From Molanna angustata (Eukaryota; Arthropoda; Insecta; Trichoptera; Molannidae), in assembly GCA_963576475.1 (NCBI GenBank), contig OY754975.1:23546455-23610454 (forward strand): a DNA stretch of 64,000 nt, read 5' to 3'. Each line of letters starts with the position of its first letter. Position 1 is the first letter of the stretch. Below, piece after piece: positions 9,838-20,940 of this stretch. Under the pieces are notes generated by a model. That model searched no databases and was not told the origin of the DNA. It saw only the letters and a list, made by a program, of their open reading frames with translations. Both the position numbers and the translations under genes were made by a program.

Positions 9838-11120
9838 TCTTTCAATCTGTCAACCATTTTTACCTGAGTAATATTTAATAATCTATTGTATACGGTATCG
9901 CAGTTGCTTGGTCGATCAATCTGTGGCTCAGCTGTCGGGACTCTCCGAACAGACGGCCTCCAGGTTCGAACCAGGCAGGTGAGATATCGTTTGGGTGTAT
10001 GTAGCCAAAGGCGGACAAACAGGTAATACCTACACGTCCAACTGACCGACCTTACCACCTCAATTACAGGCGTGTATATCAGCTCCGACTGGTATGCAAT
10101 CGCTTCTAACCAAGTGACCACTCTGGCACTTTAGAGAGCCCAAATATACGCACATAACCCCAAACAACTAAGGAAAAAGGTATTTTGCGCCCGGCGCACG
10201 CCGCGTCACATACTCAAGTTCAAGTTGTTTGCCGCAAACTGTAATTGGGTTTGTTGTTTGTAGTTAGATGTACATTGTATCAAAATCAACGTGAAGACAC
10301 ATCCATTTTTTCAATCAAAAATTTTTCTTGCAAATATTATCTCATTCGGAAAAAATACGAATTAAAGTAAGGCTGGAGTATTTCAACAAAGATTAAAATA
10401 AAAGTGTAAAATAAATACTTCGATTTTATAAATTGTTTAAAATTGTGTGATTTGAGGAAATTAAATGAAAAAAAAACAATGCACAATTAAATGAAACCAA
10501 TTTTTTCAACAAGACAATTCTTCAAAAAGAATTTCTGGAATTGAGGATTCAATTTTACATGCCAAAACCTTATAAAAAAGCCATGTTTCAACCCTCAATC
10601 ATCCGAATGTCTTTACTACTGAGCATAGAACAAATTGTGGCGCTAGGAATCTATCTTCGTATCTTCAAAAAACGTACGAATTGTCAAAATAAAACCGGCT
10701 GACATAATCCATTAAAAATGTCAAAGAAATATATTTCCACAGTCAAGTCCGGTACTGCCCTGGGCTACGAGAATATCTGAAAGGTCCATATCAGACAAAG
10801 CAAGAATTGGTACCGTTCAACCCTCCCTCGTCTTCCATTTGCCTCCACAGTTGTTTCAACCCTTCGTGACAGCATGAAACCCTTATACTCAAATAAGCCT
10901 TTTCCGTTCCCTGCTATTATATAAATATAATATACATATATTATGTAACAAGAGCGTTATGTAGTCTCTAAACACTATTATCTTGGACATAATTATGAAC
11001 GAGACATAATTGTTTGCAAATTGGACTTAATAGTCATATAATTGTACGGTTTGAAACAGTATTTTGAGAACATTGTAAAATAATGCAATTACATACATCG
11101 TTACGTATTTTGATATATAA
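9838..11120. other. No assignable gene
   Basis: The part at 9890-10130 has codon-like composition. A possible GGCAG|GTGAGA donor near 9981 and a TTACAG acceptor near 10068 would join two open stretches ending at a TGA, but nothing in the translation is recognisable. From 10140 to 11120 I see only AT-rich sequence. Confidence 0.35.
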
Positions 11121-11122
11121 TT

Positions 11123-11289
11123 ATTGTGTGATATGTTTTCTTGTGTCATAAAAAGGTTTGATATACCACGTAAATGATTGTGGACTGTATGATGGAAATC
11201 CGGCTCGAAGGACCAAAAATGTGCGATATATTTTCTTGTGTCATAAAAAATGTTTAATTTACTACGGAAATGATTGTGGAATGTACGAA
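11123..11289 (-). mobile_element. Collapsed LTR retrotransposon: LTR end, tRNA-Tyr primer site, second LTR piece
   Basis: At 11197-11215 the plus strand reads AATCCGGCTCGAAGGACCA, the 3' end of insect tRNA-Tyr including CCA as I know it. On the minus strand this is a perfect primer-binding site. It is flanked by two similar pieces of about 70 bp (11123-11190 and 11219-11289), both containing a TGTG(C/T)GATAT...TTTTCTTGTGTCATAAAAA block. Read on the minus strand the order is LTR end (...ATCGCACA), primer site, second LTR piece, as expected after deletion of the whole internal region. The BEL element at 30314-36390 has the same arrangement (TATCGCACA then a related primer site). Confidence 0.6.
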
Positions 11290-11337
11290 AGAAGGAAGCC
11301 GAAGACTCAGCGATTTTGTCCTGAGTTTTTTCAATCT

Positions 11338-11521
11338 GGGGGGCAAGTCTGGTTCAATCGGCGAAATCAAAACCCTCGTGATTACCCATATCATGGATAT
11401 AATTATTATATGGAGTTCTACAATATCGTAAGTTGTCATAGAACTCCATACGATAATTATATCCATGATATGGGTAATCACTGGGGTTTTGATTTCGCCG
11501 GTCGAACCAGACTTGCCCCCC
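11338..11521. repeat. 184-bp palindrome, two 83-bp arms
   Basis: The left arm (11338-11420) begins GGGGGGCAAGTCTGGTT and the right arm (11439-11521) ends AACCAGACTTGCCCCCC. About 78 of 83 positions pair by eye, across an 18-bp spacer. The two overlapping open frames here exist because the arms mirror each other. A single arm stands alone at 20284-20372, so the arm is a dispersed unit. Confidence 0.85.
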
Positions 11522-11529
11522 TGGTCCCG

Positions 11530-12104
11530 ATGCAAGGAGGTATATGTATAATAACCAACACAACACTGATTTCACTGCGGTGTTAGACATTTAATGACGG
11601 ACCGTCGAATCAAATGCCTCCGAAATTACACGTGCCGAAATCAAAGAAGAGAGAATAAACAGAAGCAGCGTATAGTTGCACATTCACCGACCGTTGTGTT
11701 TTAATCAATTGCAGGTCAGTCCAGGTAAGGAATAAGGAAAATGACAGGAGAGAATGAAATCAAAAATTGCAAGAAGATTCTAAAACCAAATCACAGAAAC
11801 AAAACAAAAAAAAAACAAATAAGATATGTATAACAATGTATAACAACTATATTTAATTTGTAATATCATCATAAGCTCGATAATCCTTGGTTGGTCTTGG
11901 CTGAATCCAGCACTCTCTTCCATTCTAGCCTTACTTATTCCTTTGTTTTCTTGATGTTCTTTGTTTATTTGATGGAAATGATCACATCGGGCTTTCCATA
12001 CAAGTAATAATATTACTCGAATATCCTTTACTCGAATGCCACAAAGTATCCCTCTAGCGCTTTCGGTAATACGCAGATTTCAGAGACGCGTGTCAGGTTA
12101 TATA
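11530..12104. other. No recognisable gene
   Basis: Spacer without a usable frame or recognised repeat. Confidence 0.5.
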
Positions 12105-12611
12105 CAAGGTGTCTCAAAATAAAGTTTATATTTGTATTCAGAGCGTTATGTGGAGATGTTAGACGACTTCTTGGTGCCTGAACTGCAAAATTTTCCTGGC
12201 TATAACCAAAGAACATGGTTCCAACAGGACGGAGCAACGTCACACACGTCCAATACATCTCTGATACGAGTTCGTGAAATTTTCCCAGGCAAATTGATCT
12301 CCAGGAGAGGTGACATAAATTGGCCTCCACGCAGTCCTGATTTAACTCCTATGGACTTTTCCTATGGGGTTATCTTTAATCTAAAGTTTACGCCAATAAA
12401 TCGACTTCCCTGACGCATTTGAAAGAAAATATCCACCACGAAATGGTAGCCATCACTGAGTTCACCTGTCGAGCCTTCATATGTAATTTTACTGATATGG
12501 AAATAAATTCCCAAATTGTGTACTTTAATACATAATAAACATTTTTTCGATACACGGCTTACTTTTTTTTAATCGATCCACTAAATATAAACTTTATTTT
12601 GAGACACCCTG
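12105..12611 (+). mobile_element. Internally deleted IS630/Tc1/mariner-type transposon with 29-bp TIRs
   Basis: The left end CAAGGTGTCTCAAAATAAAG (12105 on, to 12133) is the reverse complement of the right end (12583-12611, ending GAGACACCCTG). The 29 bp pair with one mismatch. Between them lies only the 3' half of a transposase gene, so about half of the coding region has been lost. The left flank ends in TA, as expected for this superfamily, but the right flank starts AA, so the target duplication is not intact. A full-length relative would have to supply transposase. Confidence 0.85.
12132..12495 (+). pseudogene. DDE transposase C-terminal half, frameshifted
   Basis: The open frame 12132-12413 carries WFQQDGATSHTSNTS with the second catalytic Asp, then ISRRGDINWPPRSPDLTPMDF with a PxSPDL-type block holding the third acidic position. 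Both are hallmarks of the IS630/Tc1/mariner superfamily. The first catalytic Asp and the DNA-binding domain are missing. After MDF the frame drifts; a shifted frame (about 12407-12490) restores a plausible tail, LTHLKENIHHEM. At least one frameshift and the deletion make it non-functional. It sits wholly inside the inverted repeats of the parent element. Confidence 0.85.
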
Positions 12612-13125
12612 AATTATGTTAACTATTAAGTATATATCGAGCCCAAGTATCAGCTTGATAGATTACAAATATGTAGTATTTAACGCAGCTTCCAGGTTGA
12701 TATATGGAGTTTACAAAAGATGTCACATAACACCTCTTCTTAAAGATCTTAAATTTGATGATCCATATAAGGTATGCCTGATAGTGTTTAAGGCTCTGAA
12801 CGACATGGCTCCACACTACAATAAAGAACTGTGACAAAAGAATGTTCCATCAGGAAGACAGCTTGACTTGAGATCATCTGGATCACAGGGTACCAACTCT
12901 TTTATAGAATTGGACAGACTCAATACGGAAGTTAACTATGATTGCGGTTTCAGTGTAAACGAGCCTTTAGAGTGGAATAAATGACACTCATTGACACTTT
13001 CGGTAGACTTCTAAAGACTGCCTTGTTTCGTAGAGCCAACAAATAAAACTATAACGCCCTCGGAGTGATCTTGTATCATTAAACGGCGCTTTATAAATTT
13101 TATTTATTATTATTATTACTTATCG
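12612..13125 (+). pseudogene. CR1/L2-type LINE 3' end, copy 1
   Basis: The translation starts NAASRLIYGVYKRCHITPLL, then IVFKALNDMAPHY and, after a stop, LRSSGSQGTNS, with a degenerate tail containing VNEPLEWNK. This order (R-L-I-Y-G ... H-I-T-P-L-L ... L-V-F-K-A-L-N-D-M-A-P ... L-R-S-S) is the classic C-terminus of CR1/L2-like ORF2. Several stops and frameshifts are present. The element ends ATTAAACGGCGCTTTATAAA plus a short TTA-repeat tail. A second copy with the same last bases is at 53588-54050. It starts right at the transposon end at 12611. Confidence 0.8.
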
Positions 13126-13675
13126 AGGAATTACCAACAAAAGTAATTAGGATTCTTTAAATTATATTTTTGTCATACCTTTATAAAATTGATTGCATGT
13201 CTAAAAATAATTGTCCCTTTGTGATATTTTATTTAGATATCAAAGGCACAAAGATCAGGAATTAAATTATAAATTTTAAAATATTTCAACGCTTTTAGGA
13301 TCAAGACAGTTAGATTATCCTTGTTTAAGTTGGTTTTTCTTCTTAACAACATTATAATGAAGGAAGGCAAACAACTTTAACAAGAATGGAAAAAAAATAA
13401 TGACAAAGAAACTTTAAATTAATCCAATATTTAATTTCTGATAAAAATAATGATCGTTATTCTTGGAAGAGTTCAGTGTTTTTTTTTTCCTATAATCTTT
13501 ATACAAGTGAATTTTAAAGAATAGCTCAAGGGTATTATTTTTTTTTCAAATTACTTGTACATGCGTCGTTATCAATTTTTGTTTTTTTTTCAGTCAAGTG
13601 TACCTAATTATTATTAAATGAATTGTTTAACAAAACCTTTTCTGAAATATGCATGTTTTCTAAATTTGGATATAA
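13126..13675. other. No recognisable gene
   Basis: AT-rich spacer with several homopolymer T runs. No frame, repeat end or RNA gene is visible. Confidence 0.55.
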
Positions 13676-13740
13676 TAAGAGCGATTAGCGCGCTAGGTAA
13701 GTAATCCGTGATCAATTTAGGGAATGCGTAAGGAAGTGGA
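13676..13740 (+). mobile_element. SINE-1 family, decayed fragment
   Basis: GAGCGATTAGCGCGCTAGGTAAGTAATCC resembles the A-box half of SINE-1, and the following ATTTAGGGAATG resembles the flank of the copy at 9108. The B-box has been lost. Confidence 0.45.
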
Positions 13741-13834
13741 TAATATAATATAAACTCGTTACAAAGCTTCATTCTTTAAAAACAAACACATTTAGCATTT
13801 TTTATTCGGATTTTTTAAATGATAATTAAAGATA

Positions 13835-14130
13835 AAATATCATCATCATCATCTGTGGCTCTACAACCCAGGTCAGGTTTTAAGCCACCTGCAGAGCTCG
13901 TTTCCATGACTTTTGGTCTTGTGATGCATTACGCCAGTTATGGATGCCGATGTTGTTTGCATCTTTTACTACTCCGTCCAGCCATTGAAGCTTCAGCCAT
14001 CCAATTCCTCTTCGTCTCTCCGGTGCACCATTCATTATTCCTCTAGGGATGATCTCTTCATTCGTTCTCTGGATGTGTCTGGCCAATCATATAGTTTCTG
14101 GTTGTATCTATGTAATACGTCACTCTCCGT
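13835..14130 (-). pseudogene. RTE-like LINE ORF2 C-terminal fragment
   Basis: The minus-strand frame contains ARHIQRTNEEIIPRGIMNG, then a basic RRRGIGWLKLQWLDGVVKDA stretch and IGIHNWRNASQDQKSWKRA, closing near 13845-13880 with a KTxPGL-like end. The W-x-D-G-V-x-x-D ... W-R ... D-x-x-x-W-K/R pattern is the usual RTE-type C-terminus. No RT core is present. The plus-strand frames over the same bases are shadows. Confidence 0.7.
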
Positions 14131-14221
14131 TGTCACAAATTGAGCCGTAGACCCTCCCTTGAAGCCTTTCAACGGACTAATGCAGGGAGATGCACTTATA
14201 GGTTTGGTAATGAACTGTGTG

Positions 14222-15493
14222 TTTTATTTATTTATTTATTTAAGATTTGGTACACGGTTAACATACAATATACATAAACATAATATCAATTATAATAATA
14301 AATCAACCGTACACACAAAAATCCCACAAGGCATAGCCTGTCTGTGGGTATACCAATTAAAAATATTCAAAATTATTTCGTTAGTAACATTAGTTATTTA
14401 TAAAAATAAAATATAGCAAATTGCTTAGGCAGGAAACAAGTGAAAAAATATAAAGTATACAAATTATATATGAAAAATATACATACACATATTTATATAC
14501 GAAACATCAATAAGTTTACATGAATCAGCAGACTGACAGCGGTGCTACCAAATATTATACCCGCAGTCGATAGTAACAATACTTGGCAAGTACAAGGATA
14601 TGCATGTCGCAGTCAATCTACACTTTCTAGTTAAAATTGAGAATTTCCAATAATGATTAAAAAAAAAATAAATAATAATAATAATATAAAAAAATCATTG
14701 CACTTTTACACAAGAGCAGAATATTGAGAAAAAGAAAGACATAAGTGCACCAAATTGAAAACCCAACAAGTAAGAAACAAATAAATACAAATTATAATAA
14801 GGAGGAGTAGATTAATATTAATAAATTGAGAATAAATTTTTAATAGAGTTGTAACACCAACAAGTAAAATCTGTAGTAGAAAAAAAATACTTATATAAAA
14901 ATAAAAGAAAAATAATAAAAGCAGGGTCAGGAGACAAGAACCAAAAAGTATGATTCATTTATCAACTCAGAGAATACAAGCAGTCAACAATCACAATTTA
15001 ATTTGAAAGATAAATGAATTAATTAACAAATAAACAAAAATAAAAAATCGAGTAATAAAAATCAAAATCAAAATCACAACAAATACTCTTGCACATTACA
15101 TTGGTTTGTGATTAGCCAAGATTTTATATGTCTGATAAAAGTTTTATGATTCTTGATTGTCTTTAAAGAGTTGGATAATTTATTAAATGTTCTAGGTGCA
15201 ACAAATACAGCGTGTCTTTGTGTCCTTCTCCTTTTATAATTAGGGATCTTGTACATATTATTTAATCGCTGGCTGACTCTGTTCTGTGTGTTTAGATTGA
15301 ATAAATGAGGCCTCTTATGGATAAATTTAAGACATTGGAGTATGTAGAGTTTCCTCAGATCTAAGAGTTTGCTATCTTCAAAAAGCTGCGAAGTTGAGAA
15401 TCTAATTGGTTTCTGGTAGATTTTTTTTACTAACATTTTTTGGATAACTTCCAAAGATGGAGATATTTTCGGAGATAGCTTGCCGGTCTTCAA
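14222..15493 (-). pseudogene. Jockey/CR1-type LINE 3' end with long 3' UTR
   Basis: The ORF piece 15074-15493 contains KRRRTQRHAVFVAPRTFNKL and then HKTFIRHIKSWL, a typical extreme C-terminus of a non-LTR reverse transcriptase. It begins with an upstream break near 15493, so the copy is 5'-truncated. The 3' UTR runs about 850 bp to a (TAAA)n tail, seen as TTTATTTATTTATTTA at 14222. Near the 3' end a hairpin CCCACA...TGTGGG (14318-14344) could be the recognition structure for the element's own RT. Confidence 0.7.
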
Positions 15494-15529
15494 AAAAAAA
15501 TATGGATCTTTCGTATATCGATAGCTAAC

Positions 15530-15920
15530 AACTCATATAGCTGCAGTCGATCTATTGCCACATTCGTCATATTTTTTTATTGTTTTTCTTACACTAAAGC
15601 TTTGAATGATACATCATTTTTATTTCATTTTTTTTATCCATGTTAGTTAGGCAAATTTTAACGTTTTCTTCAGACGTCTTACATTTTGTTTTAATATTTG
15701 CACCATTATTATTCTTATTTTAATTTTATTATTTTATTTTATACTGTTTGTAAGATGACTAATTTTCATTCAGTATTTCTTTTTTGTCTTTTTTTATCTG
15801 CATCTATATTTTTATCTGTTTCTATATTTTTATCTTTGTTTGTAACTAATTATTTTTAGTATTGTAATAGATAAATGGCTTATACCGTATATTGTGTAAA
15901 TAAATAAATAAATATCTAGC
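15530..15920 (+). mobile_element. LINE 3' UTR with (AAAT)n tail
   Basis: T-rich sequence ends GTATATTGTGTAAATAAATAAATAAATA. The structure matches a plus-strand non-LTR 3' end whose coding part is lost. It sits back to back with the minus-strand LINE at 14222-15493. Confidence 0.5.
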
Positions 15921-16513
15921 ATAGTTATCGTTGAATAGCTTGAAAGGACACGTGGGGTATGCGAATTAAGGTTTTAAACTGCAAACCATTAACCTCCACG
16001 CCAAAAACTGTTAAATTCTTTGAAAATAACTCGAAACAGTTGAGTACAGTTACTTTTAACACAGCAAATATAACTAGTATATATGTATGTGAACAACTGA
16101 TTGTATTCTTTAAAGTTTTAAAATAAAAAAAAAGTACAAATATTTTACATGTAGGTGTTCATAAAATTATATTATCATTATTAGTATTATTTTTATACCA
16201 CATTATATATTATTTCTTACCTAGTTATTAAATGTATATTATTTCTTACCTAGTTATTCAATGGAATTTCTCTCCCTTCCCCTTAACAATTTCGCAAAGT
16301 AATCCTTCTTTCAAGTTGGCATGGTGTTGACATCGGGTAGACCAAAAGATAAGATTGTCGCAAAAAAACAGAACAAATGAACGGATTTAGCATGGACCAG
16401 ATTCGGAATTTTAACATATATTATGTTGAATATTTTTTTGATTGCATATACGGAAACATTGGATTTTTTCCCTTGTCGGGAATTAAATGATATTTTTACT
16501 GACAATTTTTTTA
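15921..16513. other. Spacer with a short duplication
   Basis: TATTATTTCTTACCTAGTTATT occurs twice in tandem at about 16208-16259 (about 31-bp period). The rest is unremarkable AT-rich DNA. Confidence 0.5.
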
Positions 16514-16613
16514 ACATCTCAATAGAGACGAAGTTGGGATATTATAGAAGAACCAGGAACTCAAGGCACCTACAGGGCTTACAACCTGTCATCGGCTGGT
16601 TTACGTGATCATT
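16514..16613 (-). repeat. Dispersed repeat R, partial reverse copy
   Basis: Matches the right part of 3421-3690 in reverse orientation, including CAATAGAGACGA and ACAACCTGTCATCGGCTGG. Confidence 0.6.
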
Positions 16614-16774
16614 ATTACTGCAAATACTTAGCACGTTTTAAGCGATGATTGTTTTTACAAAAATTAATATTTATTACTATGTGACAGACGAGACGCCTGT
16701 CATTGCAGCATTGTAGACCTTATGTGTTTGTATTATGTAATAACTTGTGTGTGTATATTGAGTGCAAACTTAAT

Positions 16775-16970
16775 AGGTCATGTATTGCGGCACGAGGATC
16801 TTCTACACACCATCTTGAAGGAAATGGTTGAAGGGATTACTGAAAAAGAGCGTCCCCGCCGGGAGTATATATATGATAGGTGTGTGGGAGTATATCTATA
16901 ATAGGTATGCGAGGATATGAAGTGTATCTCCTACACAGTGTTCAAGACAGTCGCTGACAATCAATCCTGA
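16775..16970 (+). pseudogene. LINE ORF2 C-terminal fragment
   Basis: LIGHVLRHEDLLHTILKEMV, a charged linker and RPRREYIYDR are readable before the frame breaks. A shifted frame then resembles the usual basic tail. The I-G-H-V-L-R-H-E-D-L ... G-K/R-R-P-R-R-x-Y pattern is common in insect LINE C-termini. A duplicated GGAGTATAT...GATAGG unit at about 16861-16907 disrupts it. Confidence 0.65.
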
Positions 16971-18289
16971 AAATAAACCAAGGAAGAAGATCGAGAAGTC
17001 ACAGTTTCAAACATTAAATAAGTCAAGTGTTTTATATTTTGACAGTATCACACAAAACCTAATTATATCTATATTCCCTAACTTATATAAAGACTACATT
17101 CTTCTTCAATCACTCTACAGTAGCCCGTATCGAGCCATGGCCTCAAGATAAAGATAACATGCGAGTACAAAAATGAAAATGATGTACGGCACGTATCTAT
17201 AAATAATATACCAAATGGCAATAATTCGATACAGTTTTACAAATTGAATAAAGAAAATTCAATGACTTGCGAAGTATTCCCAAATCCGCCCCACTCAACC
17301 AATAAATCAGCCCATCTCCTCGAACTCACCTGGCTTATTAAAAAGAAGAGATTTATTCCTTGGCTATGTTTTGGGGGATTCTCTCTATCGCCTTATAGGT
17401 ACTTATATGTACTCTAAGGACGAGGCCATAGATCAAGGCCGTGGAGCTAATACATCTCGTGTCTTGAGATAATAAAATATTTAAACAATCATTACATTAC
17501 AACACACAATCCTTTACCACAGATGGAGATACATCAAGATACATCTCGGATTTGCCCTCTTTTATACCTTTAACACTAAGAATTATGTATACCAGCCGTG
17601 CGAAAAATTTATGTCGTATTTTATTTCCCCATTAATTTTGTAATTAATTATATTTAAATATTTCTCACTTTATTATAAGGGCAGCGCACATTACATGCAT
17701 ACAATTATTATAAGAAAACAAACAGAAATACAATAAATAATATGTACCTTTTACACACTATTTATCTTTTTCTACATAATATAAACAAATATTCCATAAT
17801 CTTGCTGATTGTACATACTTCGAACGACGAGCTGAGAAATTCTGTATTATAGATAGGGATGGATAGTGTTGTATGTTCAGCATATCGGAGTGGAAGTCCA
17901 CGTGTTGATTGGATTAATACATGAATTTGTTTTTCTGTGTCAGGCTTGAATTAGAGAGAATATCGTTCAATAGTGACAGAATGTGTATATTACGCCGCTG
18001 GCGTATCCTGGACCAACAAAGAAGATTGCGGAAAGATGATAAATGATCAAATTTTTTTCAATCCAAAGATAGAATCTGATACATTTATTCTGAATACGTT
18101 TAAGTTTATTGAGATGTACTTCATTAGCACTTATTAAAAAAAACAATTATAGGTATTATGACGTTATTTTCTTTTTAAATTGCTTCTTGAGGTAGGTACC
18201 TACTCGATACATATGTATGTAAAATATAATTTAATACGCACACAATAACAAGTTTGAACATACCTATAGCCATATTTTGAACATACAAA
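16971..18289. other. No assignable gene
   Basis: At 17280-17470 composition is richer, and on the minus strand GCCAG|GTGAGTTCG (17330s) resembles a splice donor, but no open frame of interest ends there. The remainder is AT-rich and featureless. Confidence 0.45.
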
Positions 18290-18760
18290 CATACATACAT
18301 ACCATCACGCCATGTACATTGCGGGGTAGGCAGGGAGGACCGAACGCCACATTTTTTTTTATCCTAGCACGCATCCGTCTATACATGTTCGTCTATTGCT
18401 CACACTTCTAACATTTCCGTCTTTCAAAATATCGTTCACATGGTCGTGCCATCCCTTTCTTGGGCGTCCCCGACCTCTCATTTCATTCCTTTCCGCTTTG
18501 TTTATTTTCTTCGTCAGGCGTTCCTCATTCATTCTCCCCATGTGACCAAACCATCTCAATGTGTTCACTTTCATTCTAGTAATGACATATTTTTTGATCT
18601 TACATTATTTCCTTATGTCCTCATTTCTTACCCGGTCATACATCGTTCTAATACGAATTCTCCTTAACGATCTCATTTCAACTGCTTTCATGCGTCTTCT
18701 GCTATGTCCAGGTTTCACTTGCATACGACAAGGTTGGCACTATGATGGTGTTATGAATAA
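18290..18760 (-). pseudogene. RTE-like LINE 3' end with ORF2 C-terminus
   Basis: The minus-strand frame at 18359-18574 reads TLRWFGHMGRMNEERLTKKI and then RGRGRPRKGWHDHVNDILK. Upstream (18600-18760) broken frames hold MVPTLSYASETW, the conserved motif just before the C-terminal region. The 3' flank CATACATACATACC...GGGGTAGGCAGG is a familiar insect RTE 3' end. Stops and frameshifts make it inactive. Confidence 0.8.
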
Positions 18761-18799
18761 CAACTATGGCATTCTTTGATATCCCATATTTTGAAGACT

Positions 18800-18935
18800 T
18801 ATGATTTTAATCGTCTCATAGATTCAGGCTGAAAACACAATAATTGTGTTTAATTATTGTAAAGTATGTCTCCACCGGGAATCGAACCCGAGACATTTGC
18901 CTATAGAGTTAGATGTCAAACAATGTAACTCATCC
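18800..18935 (-). mobile_element. SINE-2 family copy
   Basis: The minus strand carries the B-box GGGTTCGATTCCCGGTGGAG, GACATACTTT, and body GTGTTTTCAGCCTGAATC. It corresponds to the 37088-37341 family but has a small AT insertion in the body. Confidence 0.7.
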
Positions 18936-20019
18936 ACAAAGGGCGACATTATGACGTATTAGGTATATGGATAATATGTATTAATTAACATAGTTAAAAC
19001 TATGAATAAGATATTTTATACGACGGGTTTCAAAGTAACCGCTTCTTCTACAGGAAATTTGACAACTGATGATGTATGGGTCATGGTGTTATGGTATTCT
19101 CGTAAATTTGTAAGTATGAAAATTATGTATTCCTAAAAATTATATCGCTAGTTATACACTTTGCAGCAAACCAGGCGTAATTTCAATGAATACTCCGAAG
19201 TTGAAAAATATCTAATCCTCCACTATTGACGGTTTCGATTTTTATTTCGAAAATACATTTTTTAAATATGCACATAAAATTAACAAAATATCACATCAAA
19301 ATGCTATTTGTGAGTGATTTTTCATTACAATAGCATTTTTACCCTTAATATCACCTTCACAATTCAAATGAACCTATACACTTTTTTTATTTTAAATGCG
19401 GAAATAAACCCTCACAGACCGCATACATTTTTAAAACTAAATTAGGTCGGCAACCTTTTGGAGCTAATTTTGATTTTTTTTTCGTTCCGTAACAAGTTAA
19501 AAAAGGCATTGGCTCAACATTTTTCCCTTTTTAGCTGGCGTTTGATTCTGCGGGGGGGGGCCGACTGTGAAACTTCCTTTGAATACAAATCAGTTATTAA
19601 AGAGAAATTTTGAATTCTCGTTCTACCGAATTCTTTTCACAAAGGCAGATATTTAAGGTACACAAGGAAAATATTTTCCATGGGAAATTCTTCTGGTTTC
19701 GGATGGATTTTTCACTTAAGTGCGTGTTCCTATAATATAATATACATTGAGAGGAATCTCTGCTGTATCGGTGTTATAAAATTAGCGACAAAAGAAAGAG
19801 AAAATACATAAGTTGATAATAATTCATTTTATTTTGCGCTAAGTAGTATTTTTACATAAAAGTAAAAAAAAGGAGGTACAAAACAAATAATTAGATTTAT
19901 TTTGGTATAATAGAGCTTATTCGTATTCAGGATTATCCTTTACAACTTGCTGAGGACAAATGGCATGTTCGCGACCAAACAGGCTTCTTTATACCCTGAT
20001 TTAAAAAAAAATATAATGA
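18936..20019. other. No recognisable gene
   Basis: AT-rich spacer. A run of nine G (about 19552-19560) is unusual for the surroundings. No frame above background. Confidence 0.5.
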
Positions 20020-20283
20020 AAGCGAATTGGTTTTGGCCAACGCTAAACTACACTTGACAATTCACTCTAAGTATTCAAATTTTGTATGGAAAGTATTCAG
20101 CATTTTCATGAAACGAGTTTGCTCAATTGGTTTTGATTTAAATATTTTATTGTGAAAACTTGAAATTTGTTCAATGCCATTTTATGAAAATGATATATGT
20201 ACTTTTTTGCCACAAATTTCGAATTTCGTGACCTTGGGGTCACTTTGAAATATTTAACAGTTAAAAAAACATGATTAAGATTT
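20020..20283 (-). mobile_element. Family A Helentron-like element, copy A2 (5' end missing)
   Basis: The left side holds the reversed 3' end (TTGGCCAACGCTAAAC) followed by family-specific ATTCAAATTTTGTATGGAAA and GACCTTGGGGTCACTTTG. The copy stops after AACAGTTAAAAAAACATGA, and the single palindrome arm of 20284-20372 follows directly. Confidence 0.7.
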
Positions 20284-20372
20284 TATAGAACTCCATAAGA
20301 TAATTATATCCATGATATGGGTAAACATGGATGGTTTTGATTCCGCCGGTCGACAAGACTTGCCCTCCCAGA
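20284..20372 (+). repeat. Single arm of the 11.3-kb palindrome
   Basis: TATAGAACTCCATAAGATAATTATATCCATGATATGGGTAA onward, to GACTTGCCCTCCC, matches the right arm at 11439-11521 with several changes. Only one arm is present, so the unit can exist without its mirror. Confidence 0.75.
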
Positions 20373-20940
20373 ATATAAAAATCGTTTTAATAGCTCCAAT
20401 GAAAGTCCAATAAGAACATCCAACGAATGATATGATTTCAACGTTTGGTTTGACTATTATTTTTAGTTTATCAACCAGTTAAAGAATATAAACGATGTTT
20501 TTATCATTACCTAAGCGTTAAGATTTCAACATTGTTTTATCTCAAAATTATTTCAATATTTTATGTGATGGGCATAACAAATGTGTTTGAATCTGATTTA
20601 AAAGTTCATAAGAGAATATTCGTGAATAAACTTTTCTTTCAGAATCAAATATATTTCGCTAAATTAGCAATATGCTACATTTCTTGCGAATTTTTAAAAG
20701 TTCAATTTTACGTGATCAGTATCAAATATTCCCATTAAATGTAGGTTTATGTGGTATTCGATACCACTGAGTACATAGGTATGTTCTAGCTCAACGACAG
20801 TGAACATCGGGTCATGTCGTTAGTTATCGTATGTAAATCTTTGATTATTCTGACTCCAACCTTGAAAGAGTGCACACTGTGTTAAGTTAGGTTTTAACGG
20901 TATGTAATACGCGTGCAATATTTAAATAAATTAAGTGGTT
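20373..20940. other. No recognisable gene
   Basis: AT-rich. A 68-codon open frame (20532-20738) shows no motif and has AT-driven composition. Confidence 0.45.

Noticed and set aside
11158..11590. Three overlapping frames of 78-142 codons
   Set aside because: They arise because the sequence is palindromic; the translations mirror each other and carry no domain.
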